From an uncultured Bacteroidales bacterium (GTDB taxonomy: Bacteria > Bacteroidota > Bacteroidia > Bacteroidales > P3): a DNA stretch of 64,000 nt. Below are positions 53,258 through 62,874 of this stretch, in pieces. Position numbers and translations under genes: made by a program. The number at the start of each line of letters is the position of its first letter. Within the stretch, counting starts at the first letter, position 1. The notes beneath the pieces are model-generated. The model made no database searches. It was not told the DNA's origin and saw only the letters and a program-made list of their open reading frames with translations. The stretch is from NCBI GenBank assembly GCA_949291555.1, contig CASEWE010000010.1, forward strand, positions 1 through 64,000, given 5' to 3'.

Positions 53258-55774
53258 CTACATGGGGCCGCCGCCGGGTCCGGGCATCGGTCCCCGCCCG
53301 CGGCTGTCCTCGGCGCCTTTGTTGATCTTGTACGACACGGTCACATACAGGGCCGTGGAGTTCTTGGGCCGGTTCTTGCGTTCGGAAACGAAGCCTTCGC
53401 CGGTCACCGTGCTGTTCCATTGCTGGGTGTGGAACAAGTCGCGCACGCGCAATCCCACGCTGAGGCGGTTCTTGAGGAAGGATTTCCGCAGGGCGATTTC
53501 CCCCACCACGTTGTGGTCGAAACGGGTCTGCGCCCAGTAGGAAGGCCCCCGGTACCGGCAGGTGAATTGAAGGACGAACGACAGGGGCAGGTTCATCGTG
53601 GTGTTGAACTGGGCGCTGTAGCTGAGCCCTTCGGTCGTGGTGGAGGCATCCATGCTTTCATCCGAAGTCATGTTCTGGTAAAGGCTCCCGCTGAGGCTCA
53701 TGCGCCACCACTTGAGGATTTGCTGTTCCCAGGAAATATCGAAACCGTAAGTGTTCCCGGTGGCATAATTGTGGAAGGTGCTGTTGAGCAGGATTTCTCC
53801 CGAAGAGAGGTCTTCGGCTTCGAACTGGTAACGGCGTATCAGGTCGCTCATGTACCGGTAATAGGCGGTCACGTAGAACGAGGAGCTTTTGAGGAAGAGG
53901 GAGTAATTCAATTCCACCGAATGGATGTCCTGGGGCTTGAGGTCGGGGTTCCCGTAGCTGATGGAAGAGGGGTAGTCGCTGTAATCGATGAACGGGTCGA
54001 GGTTGTGGGGGCGGGGACGGTTGACCCGGCGGCTGTAGCTGAGCTGCAATTCTTGCTTTTCGCCGATTTTGTAGGAAAGGTGCACGGCCGGGTAAAAGCG
54101 GAACCGGGTGTAATCGAAAGCCGTGTCGCCTTTTTCGGTCGATTTTTCGGCAACCATGAGGTCGGCCTCCATGCGGCCCCCGATCTGGAAAGTGAATTTC
54201 CCGAAAGTGCCCATCAAGTTGGCGTAGATTCCATGGTTGTGCGAGAGGTACTCGAAATTGATGGAGGTGTCCTGGTAGGCGTTCAGGCGGGAATCGTAAA
54301 GGCTTTGCGTGGATTGCCACTGCAGCCGGGCCTGGTAGCCCACTTCGAGCGAAAGCTTTTCGTTGAAAGGATGCAGGTAGTTGAGCTGGGCGTCGAAGTC
54401 TATGCCTTGGCGGTTGTTACGGATGGTCTGCAGCGTGCGGGATGTATCGGAAGGGGTCCTGAGGATGCGGTCGTTCAAGGAGGTCTCCGTGGGGGAATGG
54501 TAGTTGACCGTTGCATCGAAGGTGAGATCCTGGCGGGGTTTCCCGAATTTGTGGATGTAGGAGAGGGCTCCTTGCACGCCGTACATGCGCTGGTCGCTGC
54601 TGGAGTTGGTGGTCATGCTGCGGATCAGGTGTTCTTCCAGCAAGGACGGGTCGTCGTTCGCCCCCGGCTGGTAGGCATCGGGAAGCGAGGGGTCGAGGTA
54701 GCTGAACGTGCGGGTTTCGGGGGTAAGGTTCAGCCGGTCGTTTTCCCATCCATCGAACGAACCGCTGATGAGCAGGCTGTTGTTCTGGTTGATATGGAAG
54801 TCGGCCCCCAGCTGGAACTTCCCGCCATAGCCTTCCCTTTTCCGGTAGGATTCGTTCTCGATTTCTTTTTGCAGGTTGTCGTGCGGGAACATGGGATTGT
54901 CGCCCCGGAAGCTGGTGCGTGACGAACTGCCGTAGGACTCCCGGTTGCGGTAATTGAAGTCGAGGTTGGTGAACAGTGTCACCTTTTCCAGGCCGAAGCT
55001 CAGGTTCGTGCCGATCCCGTAGCGGTTGGCGGTGGATCCGGAAGCGTAGACGTTCCCGTTGATGCCGGTGTTCTGCCTTTCCTTGGTGATGATGTTGACG
55101 ATGCCCGATGTCCCTTCCGGATTGTATTTGGCCGATGGATTGGAAATGATTTCTATGTTGGCGATGTTGGAGGCTGAAATCTGGTCGATGCCCAAGCCGG
55201 AGAACGAAGCAGGCCGCCCGTCTATGAGGATGGTCACGCTTTCGCTGCCTTTCATGGACACGTTGCCTTCATCGTCCACGCTGATGGAAGGCACGTTCTG
55301 GAGCACGTCCACGGCCGATCCCCCTTCGCTTACCAGGGATTGCTCCACATTGACCACTTTCCGGTCGAGGCTGTACTCGATAGTCCTTTTCTGACCGGTA
55401 ATGGTTACCGCGTCGAGCAGCTTGGCGGTGGTTTTCATTTTCACGGTCTGCGCTTCGAGCACGGGCGTGCGGGAATCGAGGCGGAAAACAGGGCCTTTCA
55501 GGGTGGCGTAGCCCATGGAAGAGTAAGAGGCTTGGAGCGGGCGCCCGAACGGCAGCCCCTCGATCCGGAAGTTCCCGTCCATGTCGGTGATGGCTCCTTT
55601 CAGCAAGGCTTTGCTGGAAGTATCGTAAATGGCCACATTGACGAATTCCATGGGGACGTTCGAACCTTGTTCGAGCACTTTCCCCTTATAGGATCCGGTT
55701 TGCCCGAAACCGGAAGAGAGGAAGATGAAGAAAGCGGCGATAGCGCACAAGGGCATGTGGAGTCGCGTTTTCAT
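53258..55774 (-). CDS. TonB-dependent outer-membrane receptor (OMP_b-brl_3 type) with Gly/Pro/Met-rich tail
   Basis: An 838-aa protein. Signal peptide (MKTRLHMPLCAIAAFFIFLS, ending SGFGQ), a carboxypeptidase-regulatory-like domain (about 28-110), a plug domain (about 120-225, with ALGIDQISASNIANIEIIS-like VIS pattern and SAKYNPEGTSGIVNIITK), then a long beta-barrel (about 240-815). The barrel ends in LYVTVSYKINKG, then a 20-residue tail rich in Gly, Pro and Met (GRGPMPGPGGGPM). The usual terminal aromatic residue is absent because of the tail. The substrate is unknown; it would be powered by the TonB system at 34950. Its promoter is very good. Confidence 0.9.
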   Translation of the reverse strand: MKTRLHMPLCAIAAFFIFLSSGFGQTGSYKGKVLEQGSNVPMEFVNVAIYDTSSKALLKGAITDMDGNFRIEGLPFGRPLQASYSSMGYATLKGPVFRLDSRTPVLEAQTVKMKTTAKLLDAVTITGQKRTIEYSLDRKVVNVEQSLVSEGGSAVDVLQNVPSISVDDEGNVSMKGSESVTILIDGRPASFSGLGIDQISASNIANIEIISNPSAKYNPEGTSGIVNIITKERQNTGINGNVYASGSTANRYGIGTNLSFGLEKVTLFTNLDFNYRNRESYGSSSRTSFRGDNPMFPHDNLQKEIENESYRKREGYGGKFQLGADFHINQNNSLLISGSFDGWENDRLNLTPETRTFSYLDPSLPDAYQPGANDDPSLLEEHLIRSMTTNSSSDQRMYGVQGALSYIHKFGKPRQDLTFDATVNYHSPTETSLNDRILRTPSDTSRTLQTIRNNRQGIDFDAQLNYLHPFNEKLSLEVGYQARLQWQSTQSLYDSRLNAYQDTSINFEYLSHNHGIYANLMGTFGKFTFQIGGRMEADLMVAEKSTEKGDTAFDYTRFRFYPAVHLSYKIGEKQELQLSYSRRVNRPRPHNLDPFIDYSDYPSSISYGNPDLKPQDIHSVELNYSLFLKSSSFYVTAYYRYMSDLIRRYQFEAEDLSSGEILLNSTFHNYATGNTYGFDISWEQQILKWWRMSLSGSLYQNMTSDESMDASTTTEGLSYSAQFNTTMNLPLSFVLQFTCRYRGPSYWAQTRFDHNVVGEIALRKSFLKNRLSVGLRVRDLFHTQQWNSTVTGEGFVSERKNRPKNSTALYVTVSYKINKGAEDSRGRGPMPGPGGGPM

Positions 55775-55904
55775 GGAGGTTGGTTGATTTTGTCAGGATG
55801 AATCCCGGTTTTCCCTATCGCCGCGCCTTTCGGAGTGGACGGGGTTTGCGGGGAGGGAACCTTCCGGGGCGGTTTCTTCTGCCCCCGATTCCCGAAAAAC
55901 CGCG

Positions 55905-55936
55905 CAAATATAAATTTTTGAGGAGGATAATTCAAA
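55905..55936 (-). promoter_or_regulatory. Promoter of the TonB-dependent receptor
   Basis: On the minus strand TTTG (55936-55933) and TATATTTG (55912-55905) are 20 bases apart, a full consensus match. The leader to the ATG at 55774 would be about 125 bases. The 356-bp divergent gap to the kinase gene has no other gene. Confidence 0.8.
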
Positions 55937-56130
55937 AAGATTGTGGCAGCCTCGGTAGAAAATCTACGAAACGCTCAAAAAAACAGGCAAAATCCCGTTG
56001 TGGTTATTCTGGCGTTTTTTTACGAATTTTGCAGGAAGCCCGTTCCGGGCAGGGACTTTTCGAGAGGCGGGGGATGCAAAGGGAAGGGGGCGCCGGAGGA
56101 AGGGGGTTGCAACCTGCAGGAAATAGCAGT

Positions 56131-57702
56131 ATGGGGAAACAGATAAGGAACAGGAAGCCAGCCGTGAAGTTGCGCAGCAGCCGGCTTAATTTTTTGTTGA
56201 TTTCGTTCGCGACGGTCATGCTGGCGTTCGTCTTGGTCTATGCCCAAGTGCTGGTGAGCCGGATGGCCCGCGATGAAAGGACCCGCATCCAGAACTGGGC
56301 CTTCTCCACCCAGCGGCAGGCCGACCTGGCCCAGCGGGTACGTGCCCTTTACGCCAACATGGAGACCGAGGAGCGGCAATACGCCATGGTCTGGTCTTTC
56401 GTCTACGAGCAGGTGTTCAGCCCGGAACCTTCCACCCTGAAGGAGTTCGAGGAACTGCGGCTTATCCTCCTGCGCAACAACCGGCCTTTCATCCTGGTAG
56501 ACCAGCGCGACACGATCATCGAGTCGCACGATCCCGGCATCGATATCCGTTTCGAACCGGCTTTCACGCGCCAGCTGCAGGAAGAGTACGCCACGTACCC
56601 GCCTATCCTCATCGATGCCCAAGGCATTGTCTACAAGCTGTATTTCAAGCCATCGGAAGTCTTTTTCAACATACGCGACATTTTCACCTCGCTCGACAGC
56701 TCTTTCAGCCAGGAGACCCTGAAGATGGTCTCGGCCATCACGGTTCCGGTAATCTTGACCGATGCGGCCCAGGAAGTGATCCTGGCTTATGCCAACATGG
56801 ACGAGCAGGATTTTTATTCCCGCGAGGCTTTGCTTGAGACCTTGCGCGAGATGCGCCGGGAGAACGAGCCGATCGAAATGACCTTGCCGGGCATGGGGGA
56901 CGAGGTGTATTACGTGTATTTCGAATCTTCGGTTTTCCTGCGGAATCTCCGGTATATCGCCTTGGGACTGCTCTTTGCTTTGCTGCTGGCCATTTTGGGC
57001 ATCTTGTCCCTTCTCAATTTCGCCAAGCGGATGGAGCAGAACCAGGTATGGTGGGGCATGTCGAAAGAAACGGCGCACCAGCTGGGAACGCCCTTGTCTT
57101 CGTTGCTGGCATGGGTCGATTATTACAAGATGAAAGACGATGGCAGCTTTTCCCGCGAGGATCTTGCGGAAATAGAAAAGGACGTGAAGCGCATCGAACT
57201 GGTTACCAATCGGTTTTCCAAAATAGGTTCGATTCCGGAGCTGAATTGGGAAAACGTGGTGCCTTTGATATACAAGACGGTCGATTACCTGCGGGGCAGA
57301 AGCTCTTCGAGGGTGAAGTATTCCATCGGGGCCGGGCCCGATGCTGTGATGATGGCGCAAGTGAACCCGCCTTTGCTGGAATGGGTTTTGGAAAACCTGT
57401 GCAAGAATGCCCTCAATGCCATTGAAGACAAGGAAGGGGAGATCCGCATCCAGGTGAGCGAATCGTCGGAGCATGTCTGCATCGATGTCGAAGATACGGG
57501 CAAAGGCATGTCAAAGAGCATGGCATCGAAGATTTTCGAGCCCGGGTTCACCACCAAGACGCGGGGATGGGGAGTCGGCCTCACGCTTTGCAAGCGGATT
57601 GTGGAAGACTATCATGGCGGGAAGATTTTCGTCAAGAGTTCGGTGCCGAAGGTGGGTTCGGTCTTCCGGGTCATCCTGAACAAGGAGGTGAAACATCGAT
57701 GA
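56131..57702 (+). CDS. Sensor histidine kinase (orphan)
   Basis: A 523-aa membrane kinase. TM1 (about 20-40), periplasmic sensor part (about 45-270), TM2 (about 275-297, YIALGLLFALLLAILGIL). The dimerisation/phosphorylation site is ETAHQLGTPLSSLLAW, with the phospho-His near residue 316, and the ATPase has N box NLCKNALNAIEDKEG, G1 DTGKGMSKSM and G2 GWGVGLTLCKRIV. No response regulator gene is next to it, so its partner is elsewhere. Its stop overlaps the hemW start (ATGA). Confidence 0.9.
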   Translation: MGKQIRNRKPAVKLRSSRLNFLLISFATVMLAFVLVYAQVLVSRMARDERTRIQNWAFSTQRQADLAQRVRALYANMETEERQYAMVWSFVYEQVFSPEPSTLKEFEELRLILLRNNRPFILVDQRDTIIESHDPGIDIRFEPAFTRQLQEEYATYPPILIDAQGIVYKLYFKPSEVFFNIRDIFTSLDSSFSQETLKMVSAITVPVILTDAAQEVILAYANMDEQDFYSREALLETLREMRRENEPIEMTLPGMGDEVYYVYFESSVFLRNLRYIALGLLFALLLAILGILSLLNFAKRMEQNQVWWGMSKETAHQLGTPLSSLLAWVDYYKMKDDGSFSREDLAEIEKDVKRIELVTNRFSKIGSIPELNWENVVPLIYKTVDYLRGRSSSRVKYSIGAGPDAVMMAQVNPPLLEWVLENLCKNALNAIEDKEGEIRIQVSESSEHVCIDVEDTGKGMSKSMASKIFEPGFTTKTRGWGVGLTLCKRIVEDYHGGKIFVKSSVPKVGSVFRVILNKEVKHR

Positions 57703-58835
57703 AACCGATAGGCCTTTACATCCATATCCCGTTTTGCCGGCGCAAGTGCGCTTATTGCGCGTTTTATTCGGTAGCCGGACAGGAGGGAAGCAAGGCGGAG
57801 GCTTACGGGCAGGCCTTGCTCGAGGAGGCGGGGCAGGTGTTTGCCCGGCGGTACGGCTCGGAAAAGCCTTTGATCGGGACCTTGTATGCCGGAGGCGGGA
57901 CACCGAGCCTTTTGCCGGTAGGATTCTACGTGCGGCTTCTTGCCGGGCTGTCCGAGTTCTTCGACTTGTCGCGCTTGCAGGAGGCCACGTTCGAAGCCAA
58001 TCCCGAACATTTGGCCCCCGCTTATCTGGAAGAACTCCGCGATAGGACCCCCTTTGGAAGGCTGAGCATCGGGGTACAGTCCTTTTTCGACGACGATCTG
58101 GCCTTGCTCAACCGGAAGCATACCGGCAAGGAGGCTTTGTTGTCGGTTGAAAATGCCCGGAAGGCTGGTTTTTCGGATATTTCGGTCGATCTGATCTACG
58201 GCTTGCATGCCCGCGGATCCGATAGCCATTGGCGGGAGAACCTCCGGATATTGGCTTCGCTGCAGCTTCCCCATTTTTCGGCTTATGCTTTGACCGTGGA
58301 GCCCGGCACCCTGTTGGAGAAGCGGTTTTCGAGGGGCCAGGCGCGGATTGCCGGGGAACTTTTGCTGGAAGAGGAGTATTTTTGCTTGCAGGATTTTGCC
58401 GGAAGCCAGGGGTACGAAGCCTACGAGATTTCCAATTACGCCCGCCCGGGGAAATATGCCTTGCACAACACGAACTATTGGCGGGGAGTGCCATATATCG
58501 GCTTGGGCGCTTCCGCTCATTCGTTTTTCGGCAACGAACGCCGCTGGAATCCCGCTTCGTTGCCGGACTACCTTGCCGATCCGGCAGGGGAAAAGGAAGG
58601 GGAGATGCTCGAGGCGGAAGATTTGTACCATGAGTATGTCATGACGGCACTCCGCACGCAATGGGGCGTGGACATGAACGAATTGTCCCGCTTCCCGCTT
58701 CCTTTGCGCCGGGAATTCCTCGCACGGGCGGCCCGGCAAGTGGAAATCGGTAATTTGAGGGTGGACGGAGGCCGGTACGTGGTGGTTCCTGCCCGCCGCT
58801 TGCTTGCCGACGGGATTGCTTCGGATTTTTTTTGA
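57699..58835 (+). CDS. hemW: Radical-SAM heme chaperone HemW
   Basis: A 378-aa HemW/coproporphyrinogen-oxidase-like protein. GLYIHIPFCRRKCAYCAFYS (CxxxCxxC with the HemW Cys-Ala-Tyr-Cys pattern), TLYAGGGTPSLLP, FEANPEHL, RLSIGVQSFFD, SVDLIYGL, and the C-terminal HNTNYWRGVPYIGLGASAHS. HemW carries heme to respiratory enzymes rather than making it. The start is the ATG at 57699, with AAGGAGG at 57682-57688, a strong ribosome site within the kinase gene's end. Confidence 0.92.
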   Translation: MKPIGLYIHIPFCRRKCAYCAFYSVAGQEGSKAEAYGQALLEEAGQVFARRYGSEKPLIGTLYAGGGTPSLLPVGFYVRLLAGLSEFFDLSRLQEATFEANPEHLAPAYLEELRDRTPFGRLSIGVQSFFDDDLALLNRKHTGKEALLSVENARKAGFSDISVDLIYGLHARGSDSHWRENLRILASLQLPHFSAYALTVEPGTLLEKRFSRGQARIAGELLLEEEYFCLQDFAGSQGYEAYEISNYARPGKYALHNTNYWRGVPYIGLGASAHSFFGNERRWNPASLPDYLADPAGEKEGEMLEAEDLYHEYVMTALRTQWGVDMNELSRFPLPLRREFLARAARQVEIGNLRVDGGRYVVVPARRLLADGIASDFF

Positions 58836-58839
58836 AAAG

Positions 58840-60432
58840 ATGGAAAGGATTAGGAAAAGACGGCTGCCGGGATTTTGCCTGCCGGTGATGCTTTGCCTGG
58901 CTTTCGGCTTCCTGGAACCGTTGCCGGCTCAGTTCCAGGCTCCGGTCAGGGTCGAAATACCGGTCTTGGAAGACGATTCCCCTTTTACTTTGGTACCCTT
59001 GGAAGAACTGGGGGTTTTGGTAGTAATGCGCCAGAACGATCTTTTTTCCCCGGAACCGGAACGGCGCCTGTATTTCTACGATGAGAACCTGGCGAAACGT
59101 TGGGAGGCAGCCCTTCCCATTGAAAGCTTGTATAATTACGTCGGGTATCGGGTGGAGGCCGACAGCCTGCGGTTTGTCCTGACTTCCCTTCCCGGGAAAT
59201 CGGATTTGCCCTCGTTCCTTGAAGTGGCGGTTTGCAAGGCCGATGGGCGGTTTGCGCTCCGATACCATTCCGTTGAGGTTTCCCGCCTGCACAAGGCTTC
59301 GGTGGAAAGCTTCGCGATAGCCGATTCGGCTTGGTATTTCCTTGCCCGCAACAAGGGGGTCTACGAATATTACCGAATCGACACCCGGTTGGATTCGGCC
59401 CGCTTCATGGAGGTGGCTTCGGACAGGGAATACGATTGCTGCGATGTGCAGTGGGACTGGGCGAGGCAGGAAGCCTATTTCCTTTTCCGCGATGCCGCCC
59501 TTAAGGAACAGGATCTTTATTTGCAGATTGTCGGCGAGGATTTGCAAACGGCGGGGCGGCAGGTGATAGGGCCTCCCCGTTCGGACATGCGGCTTGCCGA
59601 TGCCAAGCTGGCCTTGCTCGGCAACGGCAAATTCCTGGTGGGGGGCGCTTGGAACCCGGAAAGTTCCCGGCAGCATGCCTCCACCTACGACCGGGGAACG
59701 GAAACGGCGGGCTTGTTCCTCTTGCGGTGCGGGGAAGCGGGGGTCGAGCATGCGTGGCAGATGCAGTACTTGGATTTCCCTAACCTCGATACCTTGCTCA
59801 GCGACGAGGAACGTTACAAGATTGCTTCCTCCCGCCAGAAAGCGCAGGGAAGACGGATCCTGCCCGATTACCTGTGCCACCTTCGTTTTTCCCCTCGCCA
59901 GGGCTGTTTCCATCTTTTGGCCGAAACCTACGACCGGATATTGACTACCACGACCGATGTCTCTTACGACTTCTACGGTAGGATGATACCTTACACCCGT
60001 ACCCGGTTCGAGGGTTATGAATACAAGAACGCTTTTTATGCGGTTTTCGATTCCTTGGGGGAGAACCGGGGAAATTCCGTGTTCGACATACAGCATGTGC
60101 GCTATCAGGACGATTTGCCATTTGTCACGGCCGTGACGGAAGATGTTTCGGGAAACGGGTTGGTCTACGCCTATGTTTCCCAAGGGATGGTTTTTTACCG
60201 AGGCCTGGATTTCGACGGGCGGGCCGCCGCGGTGCATTCGTTCCGGTTGTCGCCTTCGGTGCCGAACGACCGGGTGCAGCAGACTTGGGACGAGGGCTTG
60301 GTCTTCTGGTATCCGGGGAGTTTCCTTTCTTACGGCTACCAGCAGGTGCTCAACCCGCGCCGCAAAGGAAAGAGCCGGCAGAATGTGTTTTACATGAACA
60401 AGATCGCGGTCGATGCCCGTTCGGGCAGATGA
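58840..60432 (+). CDS. Hypothetical exported protein
   Basis: A 530-aa protein. The start at 58840 gives a signal peptide (RRLPGFCLPVMLCLAFGF, ending LPAQF); an upstream ATG at 58804 overlaps hemW. The mature protein is rich in aromatic and charged residues with repeated beta-strand patterns (KRWEAALPIESLYNYV, YFLARNKGVYEYYRID, FHLLAETYDRI), which looks like a beta-propeller or barrel, but I recognise no family. It follows hemW by 4 bases and may belong to the same transcript as the kinase and hemW. Confidence 0.75.
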   Translation: MERIRKRRLPGFCLPVMLCLAFGFLEPLPAQFQAPVRVEIPVLEDDSPFTLVPLEELGVLVVMRQNDLFSPEPERRLYFYDENLAKRWEAALPIESLYNYVGYRVEADSLRFVLTSLPGKSDLPSFLEVAVCKADGRFALRYHSVEVSRLHKASVESFAIADSAWYFLARNKGVYEYYRIDTRLDSARFMEVASDREYDCCDVQWDWARQEAYFLFRDAALKEQDLYLQIVGEDLQTAGRQVIGPPRSDMRLADAKLALLGNGKFLVGGAWNPESSRQHASTYDRGTETAGLFLLRCGEAGVEHAWQMQYLDFPNLDTLLSDEERYKIASSRQKAQGRRILPDYLCHLRFSPRQGCFHLLAETYDRILTTTTDVSYDFYGRMIPYTRTRFEGYEYKNAFYAVFDSLGENRGNSVFDIQHVRYQDDLPFVTAVTEDVSGNGLVYAYVSQGMVFYRGLDFDGRAAAVHSFRLSPSVPNDRVQQTWDEGLVFWYPGSFLSYGYQQVLNPRRKGKSRQNVFYMNKIAVDARSGR

Positions 60433-60549
60433 AAGGAAGAAAAGCGCCCGGAAGCGGTTCGGAAGGGATTTCTCCCTTGCTGGCGGCTTGGGGAACGACC
60501 TTTTCCCCGGGCCGGCCTTTGAAGCCTGCCGTCCTCGGGATTTCCGGCA

Positions 60550-60789
60550 TCAGAGCAGCAGGAGCCGGGCATCGTTGTTCACCATGCCGAAAAGCCCTTT
60601 TCCCCGGATTTCGTAGAAAGACTCGTTCCCTTCCGGATCCACGATCCGGACCCGGCCCTGTTTGAGCATGGAGAGTATGGGGGCGTGGCGATCGAGCACC
60701 TCGAACCATCCGTCCATTCCGGGCAGCTGGAGGAGCTTGGCTTCGGTCTTGAGCAGGATTTTTTCCGGGTTCGAAATCGTGAAAAGCAT
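60550..60789 (-). CDS. atpC: F1 ATP synthase epsilon subunit (short form)
   Basis: A 79-aa epsilon subunit. FTISNPEKILLKTEAKLLQLPGMDGWFEVLDRHAPILSMLKQGRV is the N-terminal beta-sandwich; the C-terminal helical hairpin of the usual 130-140-aa form is missing, as in other Bacteroidetes. It couples F1 rotation and may regulate ATP hydrolysis less without the hairpin. It starts 15 bases after the atpD stop. Confidence 0.92.
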   Translation of the reverse strand: MLFTISNPEKILLKTEAKLLQLPGMDGWFEVLDRHAPILSMLKQGRVRIVDPEGNESFYEIRGKGLFGMVNNDARLLLL

Positions 60790-60804
60790 GGCGGCTTCGG
60801 GTTT

Positions 60805-62319
<1,515 letters not shown>

Positions 62320-62538
62320 TTAGCGTTTCTTCATGTCATAATCTCCTCCCACCGGGGTTCCGGCAGCCGGATGCCGCATTTCCGGTTTCGGGCTTGGCGG
62401 GACACGGACCCCGTCTTTCGTGCTGCAGTAGTCGGGTGTCCCGACGGAGGAGGTGTTCTTTGAAGACGAACAAGCTGTAAAAGCCCCTAAAGCGAGCAGG
62501 AAGAGGATTCCTGCTATCAGGCAACGTTTTTTTATCAT
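62320..62538 (-). CDS. Small lipoprotein upstream of atpD
   Basis: A 72-aa protein with a lipobox: MIKKRCLIAGILFLLALGAF then FTACSSSKN, with Cys at residue 23. The mature part is about 50 residues, Pro/Ser-rich, with no family recognised. The stop is 15 bases before atpD, and a -7 box lies upstream at 62633, so it may lead the atpD-atpC transcript. Confidence 0.75.
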   Translation of the reverse strand: MIKKRCLIAGILFLLALGAFTACSSSKNTSSVGTPDYCSTKDGVRVPPSPKPEMRHPAAGTPVGGDYDMKKR

Positions 62539-62604
62539 GACTTGACGATTAAATCCCGGTATTTGTTTCCTGCTTGCCCTTTCCGGCAGGAAAGGCAGGC
62601 GGAA

Positions 62605-62626
62605 AAGCCCTGTAGGGGCAGGGCTT
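62605..62626. other. Small hairpin near the lipoprotein/atpD promoter
   Basis: AAGCCCTG (62605-62612) and CAGGGCTT (62619-62626) form an 8-bp stem with a 6-base loop. No T-run follows on either strand. It lies in the leader of the minus-strand transcript. Confidence 0.5.
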
Positions 62627-62632
62627 AATTTA

Positions 62633-62640
62633 CAAAGTTA
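62633..62640 (-). promoter_or_regulatory. -7 box of the lipoprotein-atpD-atpC transcript
   Basis: TAACTTTG on the minus strand (62640-62633), about 95 bases before the lipoprotein start. A perfect TTTG at -33 is not seen. The 336-bp divergent gap to glnA has no other gene. Confidence 0.55.
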
Positions 62641-62753
62641 ATGTTTTTCCCGATACGGGCGAAAAGCATCGCGCGGATTTTCCCCGATGCGGATTTTCCC
62701 GATTGTTTGGATTCAAAATAGATTCAGAATAAAGAAGCGCGACTTTGCCCCGA

Positions 62754-62787
62754 TTGCCTTTCCGTCTCGTTTTATTGCTTAAATTTG
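62754..62787 (+). promoter_or_regulatory. Probable promoter of the glutamine synthetase gene
   Basis: TTG (62754-62756) and TAAATTTG (62780-62787), 23 bases apart. The leader to the ATG at 62875 would be about 80 bases. Confidence 0.55.
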
Positions 62788-62874
62788 CCCCTGTTTTGTG
62801 CCAGGGAGTTCCGCCGAGGGGCCTGCCTGGCTTCCTCTATTAGCGCTTGGGAAAACAAATAAAAAATATTTATC

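Noticed and set aside
58639..60237. A 532-aa minus-strand frame opposite the exported protein after hemW
   Set aside because: No signal peptide or motif; composition is that of an antisense frame. The plus-strand gene has a signal peptide and fits 4 bases after hemW.
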